A stretch of 64,000 bases of DNA from Pseudomonas sp. L5B5 (GCF_020520285.1 NZ_CP084742.1:744001-808000), one strand, 5' to 3'. Shown: positions 1-8,896, counted from the stretch's first letter. Translations and numbers: made by a program. The notes: generated by a model not told the origin, from the sequence alone.

Positions 1-1
1 C

Positions 2-220
2 GGCGCCTCGATCACCACCGTGCAGTTGGTGGCCACTGCCTTGGGAGCAGCCCTGGCGGGGATGATCGTCAACCTCGCAGGCCTGGGTTCCGGCGGTGAG
101 CTGGCCGGGACAGCCCGCGCGGCCGGCTGGCTGTTCGGCCTGTACGCCGGCTTGTCGTTGCTGCTGTTCGTCTCGGTGCGCCAGGTACAGCGCCAGGAAT
201 CAGTGGTTCCGAGCCTCTAG
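2..220 (+). CDS. MFS-type transporter, C-terminal end (partial)
   Basis: The reading frame is open from the window edge and ends in TAG at 218-220, so only about 72 C-terminal residues are visible. They form two hydrophobic segments separated by a short Gly/Ala-rich loop, followed by a charged cytoplasmic tail. This looks like the last two transmembrane helices of a major facilitator superfamily drug or metabolite exporter. The family call rests on this hydrophobic pattern alone, because the signature loops lie outside the window. The substrate cannot be inferred. Confidence 0.5.
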   Translation, partial: GASITTVQLVATALGAALAGMIVNLAGLGSGGELAGTARAAGWLFGLYAGLSLLLFVSVRQVQRQESVVPSL

Positions 221-342
221 TGGCATTCAGCCGGTATCCGCACAGCGCCTAGCGCTGGCCGGGCACGGCTGGGGGTTTTCGATTGTGGCGCAGGCATCAT
301 CGGGGTTTAATCGACGGCTTTTCTGGTTCTTGCAGGTTCGCC

Positions 343-963
343 ATGGATGACTCCGCCCGCCACATCATCGATCTGTACCAGCGCCATGCCTCAGCCTGGG
401 ATCAGGCGCGCCGGGGCAATACCCAGGGGGTTGAGTCCGAGCTGCGCTGGCTGCAGCGCTTTCGTCAACTCATGGGGAGCGGGGTGCAGGTGCTGGACCT
501 GGGCTGTGGCGGTGCAGAGCCGATGGCGAGCGACCTGATCGAGCATGGCTGCGAGCTGACCGGGGTCGACAGCTCGAGGACATTGGTGGACCTGTGCCGG
601 CAACGGCACGGCGACCAGCGCTGGGTCCACGCCGACATGCGCAACCTGGCCCTGAACGAGGACTTCGACGGCATCCTGGCCTGGAACAGCCTGTTTCACC
701 TGTCGCCGGACGACCAGCGAGCGATGTTCGCGGTGTTCGAGCGCCACGCCCGGCCGGGTTGTGCGCTGATGTTCACCAGCGGCCCGGCGGCGGGCGAGGC
801 CATCGGCCAGTTCCAGGGCGAGGCGCTGTACCACGCCAGCCTCGATCCCGGTGAATACTGCACGCTGCTCGATACCCATGGTTTCGAGGTGGTCCGGCAT
901 GTCAGCGAAGACCCCGACTGCTGCGGCTTCACGGTGTGGATGGCCCGCAGCCTGGACTATTGA
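343..963 (+). CDS. Class I SAM-dependent methyltransferase
   Basis: This 206-aa protein has the Rossmann motif I VLDLGCGGAEP near residue 50 and an acidic motif II (GVDSS) about 22 residues later, as in small class I SAM methyltransferases. It transfers a methyl group from S-adenosylmethionine, but no substrate-specific domain is visible. ATG at 343 is chosen because the alignable fold (helix before motif I) begins just after it. An upstream GTG at 283 would add a non-homologous extension. The Shine-Dalgarno is weak (GCAGG). The stop lies 3 nt from the convergent stop of the HNH nuclease gene, leaving no room for a separate terminator. Confidence 0.8.
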   Translation: MDDSARHIIDLYQRHASAWDQARRGNTQGVESELRWLQRFRQLMGSGVQVLDLGCGGAEPMASDLIEHGCELTGVDSSRTLVDLCRQRHGDQRWVHADMRNLALNEDFDGILAWNSLFHLSPDDQRAMFAVFERHARPGCALMFTSGPAAGEAIGQFQGEALYHASLDPGEYCTLLDTHGFEVVRHVSEDPDCCGFTVWMARSLDY

Positions 964-966
964 GGC

Positions 967-1926
967 TCAGAGGATGCCTTGCTGTCGGGCGATGCTTTGC
1001 AGGCAGATACCCAGGGCGCGCTTTTCGAACTCATCCGGCTCGAAGCCGAGGATGAATGCCGGGAGCCGGACCAGCGACTGCACGACCTTGTCGCTGTCGT
1101 CCATGTCGCGCTTGCGCTTGAGCATGTCGTTCACCTCGGGTGTGTACCATTGGTAGCGCTCCTCCAGACAGAAGAACCGGGCAAATTCGTCCCAGGCGGT
1201 GTTGCCAGTCACAGTCAGGCTGATCTCTCCATTGGTAACGCCGTGGATAGCCAGGGCCGAGCCCTTGATACCGAAACTCAGGCCCAGGGCACTGGCAGCG
1301 TCGAAGGGATGGGGAATGCTCGAGTCTGGAACCTCGTCGCCCTTGATCGAGGAGTTGCACTGGTGGCAGCTGGGCACCAGGTTGTGCAGCGACACCGCCA
1401 GGTAGGGGTAGATGGACTTGGGCAGGAAGTGATCCAGGGGCGGGCGCATCTCCAGCTTCTTGGGCGCGGTCTTGTCTGTCACCTGGCCGTGGTAGTTCAC
1501 ATGATTCAGGTGGCAGTAGGGGCAAATGCGCAATCCGTGGCTTTCCACCAGCTTGTAGGCGTTCCAGCCCTGGCTCTTGTAGATGAACTTGTCGTAATCG
1601 AACACCTTGCCAAGGGTCTCGATCAGCTTCTCCATGTCTTTTTGCTTGGTGAAGGATTTTTGCTGACGGTCATGCATGTAGCGAGTCAAGGTCGAGCCAG
1701 TCGAGCGGGTGGCGATGTCGACAGCCTGGATCAGCGCCTGTAGCTGGGCGCCGCTGCCGACCAGGATCGCCTGGCGGTTGTTTAGCAACAGCTGGTGCAG
1801 CGAGGCCGTGAAGCTCGGATATCCGCTGAATGGCGCCTTCCATTTCGCCATTTCCTCGTCAAAACGCTGGCCCAGGGTCGTCAGGTGGCGGCTTTGGACG
1901 GTGTTGGACGTATCAAGCTTGAGCAT
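967..1926 (-). CDS. HNH endonuclease, Septu PtuB-like
   Basis: This 319-aa protein has a zinc-type HNH fold. CPYC lies near residue 132, the catalytic-type DHFLPKS near 165, an L..NLVPSC segment, and a second CHQCNSSIKGD near 188. This arrangement matches HNH proteins paired with ATPases in anti-phage systems (PtuB of Septu, also the retron Ec78 effector). ATG at 1926 is preferred over an upstream TTG-type extension because it overlaps the 3' end of the ATPase gene by 14 nt, implying translational coupling. Family knowledge suggests it cuts nucleic acid when the partner ATPase is triggered. The specific Septu assignment is inference from gene pair and motifs; an overcoming-lysogenization-like ATPase/nuclease pair is an alternative. 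Confidence 0.75.
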   Translation of the reverse strand: MLKLDTSNTVQSRHLTTLGQRFDEEMAKWKAPFSGYPSFTASLHQLLLNNRQAILVGSGAQLQALIQAVDIATRSTGSTLTRYMHDRQQKSFTKQKDMEKLIETLGKVFDYDKFIYKSQGWNAYKLVESHGLRICPYCHLNHVNYHGQVTDKTAPKKLEMRPPLDHFLPKSIYPYLAVSLHNLVPSCHQCNSSIKGDEVPDSSIPHPFDAASALGLSFGIKGSALAIHGVTNGEISLTVTGNTAWDEFARFFCLEERYQWYTPEVNDMLKRKRDMDDSDKVVQSLVRLPAFILGFEPDEFEKRALGICLQSIARQQGIL

Positions 1927-3538
1927 TGGCACGGCTCCCCAGGATATCCAGCTGGTGCTGTACATGACGCTTGAGTTCGTCGTTGGCCAGGGCGTCGGCG
2001 ATGTGTCGTGCCTGTCGCATCGCTTTATCGCTCCGGGCCTCGCCGTTCAGGACTGCGGCGAGTTGTTCCAGGCGCTGGTGGTTGAACTTCCCGGTGAAGT
2101 CCTCGACCTCGAAGACCGAGGTCAAGGTCTGCTTGGGCGTGTAGCCGAAGGCACTGGTCAACCGTGCGTTATCCAGGTCGAAGAGCCTTCCGGCGGGCGT
2201 ATCGGCCGCGACGATCAGCGAATGGGTGGAAATCAGCACGTGGGTGCGCTTGGCGAGCCGGCCGAACTTTCCGATGAACTCCAGCAGGTCGAAAATGTAG
2301 ATGCGTTGCCACTTGGGGTGCATGAACATCTCCCCCTCGTCGATGCACAGCAGCATCGATTGCTCCGAGGGTGCCTGCTCGAACTCACCGAAGGCCCTGG
2401 CCACCGCGCAGTAGAGGGACATCATGCTGGCCTGGCCGGAACTGAGCTGGGTGAAGGAGAACTGCAGCAGCCCCAGGTTGCTCAACTCGGCATAGGCCTG
2501 TGGATACTGGCGGATGTGCTGGCCGACCTGCCCGTCCAGGTAGCCCAGCCCGGATTTGCGACCCCAGGACGTAACGTCGGCGAACAGCAGCTTGACCCGT
2601 TCCAGTGCGTACCTGGCCTTGGTCAATTGCCGGATCAACGGCGGGTGCTCGGACAACTGATCGAGGGCAAAGTCCGGATCGCTGAGTGCGCGGCTCAGCC
2701 ATTGGTTATGGTCACGGACCAGTTCCTGCAGCTCGTCGACTACCTCGTAAAGCGTTTGCGCCGTGAGGCTTTCAGCCCCCTCGAGGATCGCATAGGACCA
2801 GATGAATTTCGCCTCGGGCGAGGCGCCGCGGTCCAGCTCCAGCAGGCGTTGCTTCAGTTCCGGGTCCAGGGGCTTGCTTGTCGAGCGCTCGCTGCGATAG
2901 AGCGTCATCAGCTCCACCAGTGACACCGTCCTGAGCTTCAGCGTGACCTGGGCCTCGCCGACAAAGGTGACTCGCTCCTTGAGGAAGGGATAGGCGGTGA
3001 AGGCCGCCACCAGCTCCGACTCCACATCCTTGCCAAACCGCGGGCTGATGTCTTTTACCCCGAGGCGCCGCAGACGATTGCGCCGCAGCTTTTCAAACGG
3101 CGAGGTGGTGTAGAACACCGTAGAAAAATCCGGTATCGATGCGCTCTGTCCCTGGTCAATCTCAAGTTTCGAATCCAGTTGGACGTCCTTGAGCGAACTC
3201 CCCCGGGAAAGGTGCAGCCCCTGCGCATCCTCCCAGAGCAGGCTGAGGTGATTGCGTGACTTTCGATTGGCCAATTCCTGGCACAGCTCCAGCAACAGGG
3301 CCGTCTTGCCGCTGCCGTTCTCTCCATAGAGGGTGGTGAACGAGGCCACCTTCAACGGTGACTGGACTTGGCCAGCGCTCGTTGAGTGGCTGATGGTCAA
3401 TCTAGGTGAGGCCTGCTCGAGCAAGGGAGAGGGCGGGTGGATCACGGCCTCGTAGGTATCGGTCAATGGCAGAACTGCACATGAGCCCGAGTTGCCAACG
3501 AAGAAGAGCACATGAATGACGGGGCGATTTGACGGCAT
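1913..3538 (-). CDS. AAA/ABC-type defence ATPase, Septu PtuA-like
   Basis: This 541-aa ATPase has a Walker A GENGSGKT at residues 72-79, an ABC-like signature LSSGQASMM near 370, a Walker B/catalytic segment LLCIDEGEMFMHP near 396, and an H-loop ISTHS near 434. A long helical insertion separates Walker A from the signature. This is the layout of AAA_15/AAA_21 ATPases found with nuclease partners in defence modules. ATG at 3538 has GGGA 7 nt upstream and is preferred to a TTG six bases earlier. It is the first gene of a two-gene operon with the HNH nuclease. Expected role: nucleotide-dependent sensor or assembly scaffold that restrains and releases the HNH subunit. Confidence 0.8.
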   Translation of the reverse strand: MPSNRPVIHVLFFVGNSGSCAVLPLTDTYEAVIHPPSPLLEQASPRLTISHSTSAGQVQSPLKVASFTTLYGENGSGKTALLLELCQELANRKSRNHLSLLWEDAQGLHLSRGSSLKDVQLDSKLEIDQGQSASIPDFSTVFYTTSPFEKLRRNRLRRLGVKDISPRFGKDVESELVAAFTAYPFLKERVTFVGEAQVTLKLRTVSLVELMTLYRSERSTSKPLDPELKQRLLELDRGASPEAKFIWSYAILEGAESLTAQTLYEVVDELQELVRDHNQWLSRALSDPDFALDQLSEHPPLIRQLTKARYALERVKLLFADVTSWGRKSGLGYLDGQVGQHIRQYPQAYAELSNLGLLQFSFTQLSSGQASMMSLYCAVARAFGEFEQAPSEQSMLLCIDEGEMFMHPKWQRIYIFDLLEFIGKFGRLAKRTHVLISTHSLIVAADTPAGRLFDLDNARLTSAFGYTPKQTLTSVFEVEDFTGKFNHQRLEQLAAVLNGEARSDKAMRQARHIADALANDELKRHVQHQLDILGSRANAQA

Positions 3539-3701
3539 GTTCAATCCCTGATGATGGTCGAGCCGCTCCAGGGGGCGATCCCCGGCACAGCGCTGGCAGC
3601 CTTGCTGGGTGGCATTGGGCTATCAGTTCGCGCGGCGTGCGCAGGTTCGCACAAGGGCAGGGCGGGGGGAATAGGTTCGCCGCCGGGCTGGCGCACGCAA
3701 A

Positions 3702-3738
3702 GACAAAAAAGCCGCTGGCCCTGGCGGGGCAGCGGCTT
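3702..3738 (-). terminator. Rho-independent terminator of the SCO/PCuAC operon
   Basis: A perfect 9-bp stem (AAGCCGCTG at 3709-3717 with CAGCGGCTT at 3730-3738) is followed on the minus strand by a T-run (complement of the AAAAAA at about 3705-3710). It lies just after the stop of the copper chaperone gene at 3757, so it should end that transcript. Confidence 0.75.
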
Positions 3739-3756
3739 GCTTCAAGCTGGAGCGAC

Positions 3757-4281
3757 TCAGTGTTTCATCGTGCCGTGGTCCATCGAGTCATGATCCATCG
3801 AGCCATGGTCCATGGCGCCATGGTCCGGCGCGTTCAAGGCCCGGGCCTCGGCGTCGACCTTGATCGTTTCCTTCACGCCCTTGGCGTTTTCCACGATCAG
3901 GGTCAGCGGCACCTTGTCGCCGGCCTTGATCTGGCCCACCAGCTCCATGAGCATCACGTGGTAGCCCTGGGTGTCCAGGCTGACCTTCTGCCCAGCCGGC
4001 AGGGCAATGGCGTCCACCTGCTGCATGCTCATCACGTCGTTGTGCATGCTCGACTGATGGATCTGCACGTTCTTGGCCACAGGCGATTGCACCTGGACCA
4101 GCTTGCTGTCGCTGCTGGCGGTGATGTCCATGAATGCGCCACTGGCGTGCTGGCCGGCGACGGTGGCCCGGACCCAGGCGTTGTCGACCTGGGTCGCGGC
4201 GCTGGCAACGTTGGCCAGGCCCAGCAGGGAGGCCAGCAGCAGGACGGATTTGAGACGGGAAGGGCGAGGTTGCAGGGTCAT
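3757..4281 (-). CDS. Periplasmic copper chaperone PCu(A)C
   Basis: This 174-aa protein has an N-terminal Sec signal (hydrophobic LLLASLLGLANVASA) and a cupredoxin-like PCu(A)C domain. Conserved positions include H-x(9)-M-type ligands (QIHQSSMHNDVMSM) and the downstream GYHVMLM motif (about residues 115-121). The C-terminus is a run of DHGxM repeats ending in KH, a His/Met-rich copper-binding tail. The family delivers Cu(I) to the CuA site of cytochrome c oxidase in the periplasm. Its ATG shares one base with the TAA of the upstream SCO gene, so the two are translationally coupled. Confidence 0.9.
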   Translation of the reverse strand: MTLQPRPSRLKSVLLLASLLGLANVASAATQVDNAWVRATVAGQHASGAFMDITASSDSKLVQVQSPVAKNVQIHQSSMHNDVMSMQQVDAIALPAGQKVSLDTQGYHVMLMELVGQIKAGDKVPLTLIVENAKGVKETIKVDAEARALNAPDHGAMDHGSMDHDSMDHGTMKH

Positions 4282-4886
4282 TAACAGACCTCCATGACGG
4301 TGAGCAGGTCTTCTGCGCATTCCTGGGCGGTCAGGGACTGGGACAGGCCCAGGCGCAAGGTACCGCGGGAGTCGAAGACGAAGCTGGTGGCAGTGTGCGA
4401 CAGGGTATAGGTGTCGCCGCTGGGGATCTTCTCGTAGAACACCCCGAACTCCTTGGCCGTGGCCGCGGTTTCTTCCAGGCTGCCATACAGCGCCTCGAAG
4501 CTGGGGTCGAAGGCCTTGACGTAGGCATCCAGCACGGCTGGGGTGTCGCGTTCCGGATCCAGGGTGATGAACACCACTTTCAACCGATCGCCATCGCGGC
4601 CCATCAGTTTCTTGGCCTGGACTGCGCGGGCCAGGGTAGTGGGGCAGACCGCCGGGCATTGGGTGAAACCGAAGAAGATCATCGGCATCAGGCCGCGGTA
4701 GCTGGACAGCGACTTGGTTTCGCCCTGGGAATCGGTGAGCTTGAAGGTGCGGCCCAGAATCTGATTGCTCAGGTCCTTGCCGTATTTGAAGGACAGCCGG
4801 GGACTGTTGTCGCAACCGGCCAGCAGGCCCAGGCCGAGTACTCCGGCGCTGGTGAGCAGCGTGCGGCGAGTCAGTAGAACACTCAT
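4281..4886 (-). CDS. SCO1/SenC family copper-thioredoxin protein
   Basis: This 201-aa protein has a thioredoxin fold and the SCO motif CPAVCP (CxxxCP) about residues 89-94. A later conserved His lies in the LSHTATSF segment. SCO proteins act with PCu(A)C in CuA assembly of cytochrome oxidase. The N-terminus starts with LTRRTLLTSAG and ends in a lipobox-like LLAGC, suggesting a lipoprotein with a twin-arginine-like signal. ATG at 4886 is chosen because the signal begins there; upstream in-frame starts give a non-signal extension. It is the first gene of a two-gene operon. Confidence 0.9.
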   Translation of the reverse strand: MSVLLTRRTLLTSAGVLGLGLLAGCDNSPRLSFKYGKDLSNQILGRTFKLTDSQGETKSLSSYRGLMPMIFFGFTQCPAVCPTTLARAVQAKKLMGRDGDRLKVVFITLDPERDTPAVLDAYVKAFDPSFEALYGSLEETAATAKEFGVFYEKIPSGDTYTLSHTATSFVFDSRGTLRLGLSQSLTAQECAEDLLTVMEVC

Positions 4887-5170
4887 GAAATAACGCCCTT
4901 TGAACAGCCAGACAGGCAAAAAACCAGCGCATGGTAACAAACGGACGAAGGCCACGGCGGGCTAATTAGACCAACGCCTGCGGCCATCGGTCGCACCTGG
5001 CGGGCTGCGCAGCCGCGCTCATTGCCTGAGCGCCGAACCTGGCGCAGTTGCTCGATCAGGGCCACCACCGCCGGCAACGACGAGCCGGCCATGCCCTGGA
5101 TCACGACTGCTGGCCTGGGCCAGGCCGGCAAGCCCCAGGAGGGCTATCCAGGGCCGATGGTGCGCAGGCA

Positions 5171-5587
5171 TCACGACTCCATCGCGGCGATCCGCACCAG
5201 GGCCCGTACCGCGGTGCGGGTGGCCTGGGTGAGGGGCTGGGGCAGGCGGTCGAGTTCGAACCAGGCGACTTCGCCGTGCTTGTGCGGCTCGAGGTTGCAA
5301 GGCGCCATGTCGGGCGCCGAGGCCAGGTACACCGGAGCAACCCAGTGTTCTTCGCGAGTCGGGTCGATCTGGTCGACCACGCACAACAGGCTGACGCCCT
5401 GCAGTGTCAGCCCCAGTTCTTCGAAGATTTCCCGGCGCATGGCCTGTTCCACGGGCTCCAGCCAGTCGACCTTGCCCCCCGGCAGGCCCCAGTGTCCGGC
5501 CTCGGGGTCCTGCAGGCGCTTGACCAGCAGCAACTGGCCGTCGCGCACGATGGCGGCGCCGCATCCCAGGCGGGGCTGTTGAGGCAT
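5171..5587 (-). CDS. Nudix hydrolase
   Basis: This 138-aa protein carries a complete Nudix box (GGKVDWLEPVEQAMRRE followed by IFEELGL), giving the metal-binding REx2EE signature at about residues 43-65. The N-terminal strand GCGAAIVRDGQLLLV is typical of MutT/ADP-ribose pyrophosphatase-like enzymes that cleave nucleoside diphosphates linked to another moiety. ATG at 5587 has AAGGAG 7-8 nt upstream, which decides against longer in-frame starts. It appears to be a single gene. The substrate cannot be deduced. Confidence 0.9.
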   Translation of the reverse strand: MPQQPRLGCGAAIVRDGQLLLVKRLQDPEAGHWGLPGGKVDWLEPVEQAMRREIFEELGLTLQGVSLLCVVDQIDPTREEHWVAPVYLASAPDMAPCNLEPHKHGEVAWFELDRLPQPLTQATRTAVRALVRIAAMES

Positions 5588-5719
5588 GGTCGGTCTCCTT
5601 GGCGCGGATGGACAGGATGAACGCCGGCGGCGCGTGGCGTCCCAGGACGACAATATCGGTTACGGACATGACAACAGTAGGGGCCTTTGTTGTTCATTTG
5701 TAATGCCAGGTGCGGCGCT

Positions 5720-6346
5720 TCAATGGCGAACCAGGACGCTGCCCAGGACCACCAGGGCCAGCAGCATGAGGACCGCTCCGGTACAGCGCTCCAGCCAGGG
5801 CAGGGCCCGGGAGAAGCGCTGGCGGACTCGGCTGTTGCCAATGGCCAGGGCCACCAGCACGTCCCAGGCCAAGACCACGCTGAACATCCACAGGCCGTAG
5901 AACAGCTTCCAGCCGGTACTGATCCCGGCCCCGACCAGCGACGCGAGGCTGACGTAGAACAGGGCGTTCTTGGGGTTGAGGATGCCCGAGAGGAGTCCCA
6001 TGCCCAGTCCGCGCCACCAGCCATCCCGGCCCAGGCCTTGGGGGGCGACGCCAGCCAGCGAGCTGTTGCCGGCATGGCGGATGAACAACCCGCCCATGTA
6101 CAACAGGTACGCGCATCCAGCCAGCTGGATCACCAGGAACAGCAGCCCGTCGGAACGGAAAATCGAGACGCCGGCAAATGCCAGGACAATGAACACACCA
6201 TTGGCCAGGGCGATGCCCAGGCAGGCCCCCGTGGCCCGCCTCCAGCCCGCAGTCATGGACAGGCGAGCCACCAGGAAGAAGTCGGGGCCGGGGGAGAGCA
6301 GGGCGAGAAAATGCGCAGCGGCAACCAGCAGGAACTGTTCGATCAT
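5720..6346 (-). CDS. LysE/RhtB family amino-acid exporter
   Basis: This 208-aa membrane protein has five to six hydrophobic helices. The family signature SPGPDFFLV lies near residue 18 and the GILNPKNALFYVS segment is in the middle, as in LysE/RhtB homoserine/threonine-type exporters. ATG at 6346 starts directly before the first helix. It sits 79 bp downstream of an AraC-family gene on the same strand, so that regulator may control it. The substrate is unknown. Confidence 0.9.
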   Translation of the reverse strand: MIEQFLLVAAAHFLALLSPGPDFFLVARLSMTAGWRRATGACLGIALANGVFIVLAFAGVSIFRSDGLLFLVIQLAGCAYLLYMGGLFIRHAGNSSLAGVAPQGLGRDGWWRGLGMGLLSGILNPKNALFYVSLASLVGAGISTGWKLFYGLWMFSVVLAWDVLVALAIGNSRVRQRFSRALPWLERCTGAVLMLLALVVLGSVLVRH

Positions 6347-6425
6347 GGGCAGGGCTTCCAGGGAGCAAGAGGGCTGGAAGTCTGGAGCGCGCCGAGGGTC
6401 GGGTATTGAAGAAAATTGCGCGACC

Positions 6426-7235
6426 TCAGGCCTTGTACATCCCCGGCGTGACGCCGACATGGGCCTTGAACACTCGCTGGAAGTGAGCCTGGTCGGCAAA
6501 ACCCAGGCGCTGGGCCAGCGCCGCCGGGGGCTCGCCAGCCCGTAGCGAGGAGCGGGCCTGGATGATCCGCTGGTCCAACTGATAGGCATGGGGCGTCATG
6601 CCGGTGGCCGTGCGAAAAGCCCGGATCAACTGGTAGCGACTGAGGCCGGCCAGTTGCGCCAATTGTTCCAGGGGGCTGATGGCGTGGGGTGCCTGGCGCA
6701 GGAGCGCGACGACCCGGCGCACCCCTTCGCTGGCCCGGGCCGGATCGACGATCTGGGAAATCGCCGGCTGTTCTGCGGTCGAGAAATCACCGATGAATTC
6801 GATCAGGGCCGCGTCCTTGTCCTGCCAACTGGCGGTTGAGAACAGCAGGTCGTTGAGCTGGCAGAAACGTCGATAGAGCTCAGGATCATCGCTGAGCAGT
6901 ACCTGACGCCGGGATGCGCTGCTGGCCAGGGCGGGCACCTGGCGTACGGCCTCTACCCAGGCGGCGTCCAGGTGCAGCATCTGGTAGCTCCAGGCCGTGC
7001 CCGGGCAAGGATTGCACGCATGCACGCAGTCGGCCGGGACCCACACCACGCTGCCCGCGCGAATCAGCGTGGGCCCTGCGGCAGCCCCGCTGAAGAGGCT
7101 GGTGCCCTGGTCCACTGCACCAATGGACAGTGTCGGATGGCTGTGGGCCTTGTAGTTGGCGCGACTGTCACAGGCCCGGCGGCTTTCGACATGAGGCAGG
7201 AGGGGGTCGCGCCAGAACTGGGCAGTGCAGGACAT
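6426..7235 (-). CDS. AraC-family regulator with N-terminal AraC_binding domain
   Basis: This 269-aa protein has an N-terminal cupin-like effector domain (H-x-HPTLSIGAVDQG about residue 28 onward). The C-terminal double helix-turn-helix is seen in LAGLSRYQLIRAFRTATGMTPHAY and RLGFADQAHFQRVFKAHVGVTPG, read as two segments. The arrangement matches AraC regulators that sit beside LysE exporters and sense the exported amino acid. ATG at 7235 is preferred because the domain begins at its residues 5-10; an in-frame upstream start adds a non-homologous tail. Confidence 0.88.
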   Translation of the reverse strand: MSCTAQFWRDPLLPHVESRRACDSRANYKAHSHPTLSIGAVDQGTSLFSGAAAGPTLIRAGSVVWVPADCVHACNPCPGTAWSYQMLHLDAAWVEAVRQVPALASSASRRQVLLSDDPELYRRFCQLNDLLFSTASWQDKDAALIEFIGDFSTAEQPAISQIVDPARASEGVRRVVALLRQAPHAISPLEQLAQLAGLSRYQLIRAFRTATGMTPHAYQLDQRIIQARSSLRAGEPPAALAQRLGFADQAHFQRVFKAHVGVTPGMYKA

Positions 7236-7344
7236 GATCGGCAAGACCTCGCAGGTGGATGATCGACCAAGGTTAACGAGGATGGGGGCCCAGCAGAAGT
7301 GCCGCGCAGGTGTGCAGTGCAGCCCTTGCCGGGTCATCGCGGTC

Positions 7345-7800
7345 TCAAGAGTGTCGCGGTGGCAACTCGATTACCGCCAGCATGTCTTCACCGTCCTCGT
7401 CCATGCCGGTTTCGGCAAAACCGAAGCTGGCATAGAACTCGCCGGCTACCGGGTTTGCGGGGTGGTAACAGATCTCGATCCGGGCCAAACCGTCGATCTG
7501 TCGCAACTCCTGGAGCAGCAAGCCCAGCGCCTCGCGGCCGATGCCGCGGTTCTGGTGCTGCTTGTCCACCATGAAACGCCAGATGGAGACTTTTCGCGGG
7601 GTCTCGGCGCTCCACAAAAACAGGCCCACTGGCAGCTCCTGATCGTAGATGGCGCGTGCAGTGCAGGTAGGGTTGTAGCTGGCCTGGACCAGCGACCAGA
7701 GATTGGAGGCCACGTAGTCCTCTTGTTCCTCGAATACCTCCAGATCGCAGATCTGCTCGTAGTTGTGTTGATCGACTGCGCGGAGTGTGGCGTTCGACAC
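7345..7800 (-). CDS. GNAT acetyltransferase (spermidine/diamine-type)
   Basis: This 151-aa GNAT protein has the acetyl-CoA pyrophosphate-binding loop QNRGIGREAL near residue 86 and the substrate-side YASFGFAETG near 126. The N-terminal LRAVDQHNYEQICDLEV resembles diamine N-acetyltransferases. GTG at 7800 is chosen because an AAGAGA Shine-Dalgarno lies about 8 nt upstream and the fold begins immediately; an upstream in-frame ATG gives about 58 non-homologous residues. Single gene, probably acylating a polyamine or related amine. Confidence 0.8.
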   Translation of the reverse strand: MSNATLRAVDQHNYEQICDLEVFEEQEDYVASNLWSLVQASYNPTCTARAIYDQELPVGLFLWSAETPRKVSIWRFMVDKQHQNRGIGREALGLLLQELRQIDGLARIEICYHPANPVAGEFYASFGFAETGMDEDGEDMLAVIELPPRHS

Positions 7801-8410
7801 GTTGCTATTCTCTTGGGCTTGCAGGGCCGGCCAACATAACAAAGGGCTACTTGCCCTGCGCCTGCAATGTGACAGTTTTTTGTAGGTTAATTGTTCTTTT
7901 GCACGCATATAAACGGCGTGAATGCAGTGGTTCGACTGGCCATTCTTGCTAAACCGATACACGTCGATATGCAACGGTGAACAGTGCGAGCTAGAGCGTA
8001 TATGGCCAAATTGGCGAGATGGAATATAAGTGCCTGATAGAGCAACTGTTCCTGAGGATTTGGTGGAAGGCTATTGGTTTGGCCATACTTGAGCCAGCAT
8101 ACCGTTCATCGAATAAAGATGAACCAGAGGGCCGAGAGTCCGTCGTTGCCTATTGAACTGATCTAAACAAAAGTGGACCTTCAACACCCGTGATTATACT
8201 GAAACGATAAATCTTGTTTCTGTGAAATTTTCTCTTGACATGCCGATAAATCCAAGAGGAAGGTATAAGCCATTGATGCATTCAATTCTCCCTGGTTCGT
8301 CAGCCAGGTTGAAGTAAGCTTATGAACTAACCAGTTAAAAGCATCATTGAAAAAGGATTCAACCTGATCTGCTCCAGGGTCTGGTTATCAATGGATAAGG
8401 GAATATCAAG
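7801..8410. other. Gene-free, AT-rich leader of the halogenase locus
   Basis: About 610 bp without a credible ORF separate the GNAT gene from the biosynthetic operon. Composition shifts toward AT relative to the flanks. A consensus TTGACA is present at 8235-8240, but the nearest TATAAG (8264) is 23 nt away, too far for a standard sigma-70 promoter. The operon's first ATG at 8411 has AAGGGA upstream. The size and composition suggest the regulatory region of an acquired cluster. Confidence 0.5.
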
Positions 8411-8896
8411 ATGAAGCTATCGACATTTTCCACTGCTATTAATGATCGATATTTCGAAGACTATGTAGAGGGGTCAGTATTCGAATACGGCCCACTTGAT
8501 GTCAGCGAGTCTGAAATCATCGCATTCGCCAAGCAGTTTGACCCGCAAGTCATGCATCTGGATCCGGTGGCTGCTGCAAGTGGTCCCTTTCAAGGGCTGA
8601 TTGCCAGCGGTTGGCATACCCTGGGCCTGATGATGCGCCTGTTTGTAGATCACTATCTGTCCTCTGTCGCCAGCCGCGCTTCGCCTGGTGTCGATGAAAC
8701 ACGTTGGTTCAAGCCCGTTCGCCCTGGTGACCAGCTGCGGTTGCGTGTCTCGGTCCTGGAAACCCGGCGTTCTCGCTCCAAGCCTGATCGGGGCATGGTC
8801 ATCTCGTTGCTCGAAGGTATCAATCAAGACAACGAAGTCGTGGCCAGCGTCAAGCCGATGAACTTTCTGGCCCTGCGCAATCCTGACGCCCGATAG
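8411..8896 (+). CDS. MaoC-like (R)-hydratase/dehydratase 1
   Basis: This 161-aa hot-dog-fold protein has the hydratase 2 motif FDPQVMHLDPVAA (residues about 43-55), whose Asp and His are the catalytic pair, followed by GLIASGWHTLGLMMRL. MaoC enzymes add or remove water across enoyl thioesters. It opens the plus-strand biosynthetic operon and has a paralogue (14047-14505) at the far end, alike in length and motifs. With the operon's SDR it could form a beta-hydroxyacyl/enoyl processing pair acting on the ACP-bound chain; that is inference. There is a 109-bp gap to the next gene. Confidence 0.9.
   Translation: MKLSTFSTAINDRYFEDYVEGSVFEYGPLDVSESEIIAFAKQFDPQVMHLDPVAAASGPFQGLIASGWHTLGLMMRLFVDHYLSSVASRASPGVDETRWFKPVRPGDQLRLRVSVLETRRSRSKPDRGMVISLLEGINQDNEVVASVKPMNFLALRNPDAR

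Noticed and set aside
3529..4284. Long plus-strand frame opposite the copper chaperone gene
   Set aside because: It mirrors the coding strand of the well-supported PCu(A)C gene in high-GC DNA; no motifs.
5019..5171. 50-codon ORF overlapping the Nudix stop (ATGA) with a signal-like start MPAHHRPWIALLGLAGLAQA
   Set aside because: After the first 20 residues it becomes low-complexity Gly/Pro sequence, and another frame in the same stretch looks equally protein-like. A frameshifted small gene is possible, but nothing decides it.
8361..8400. Possible lux-type box (ACCTGATCTGCTCCAGGGT) before the first MaoC gene
   Set aside because: The dyad is imperfect and the spacing between CT and AG does not fit the las/rhl or lux consensus.
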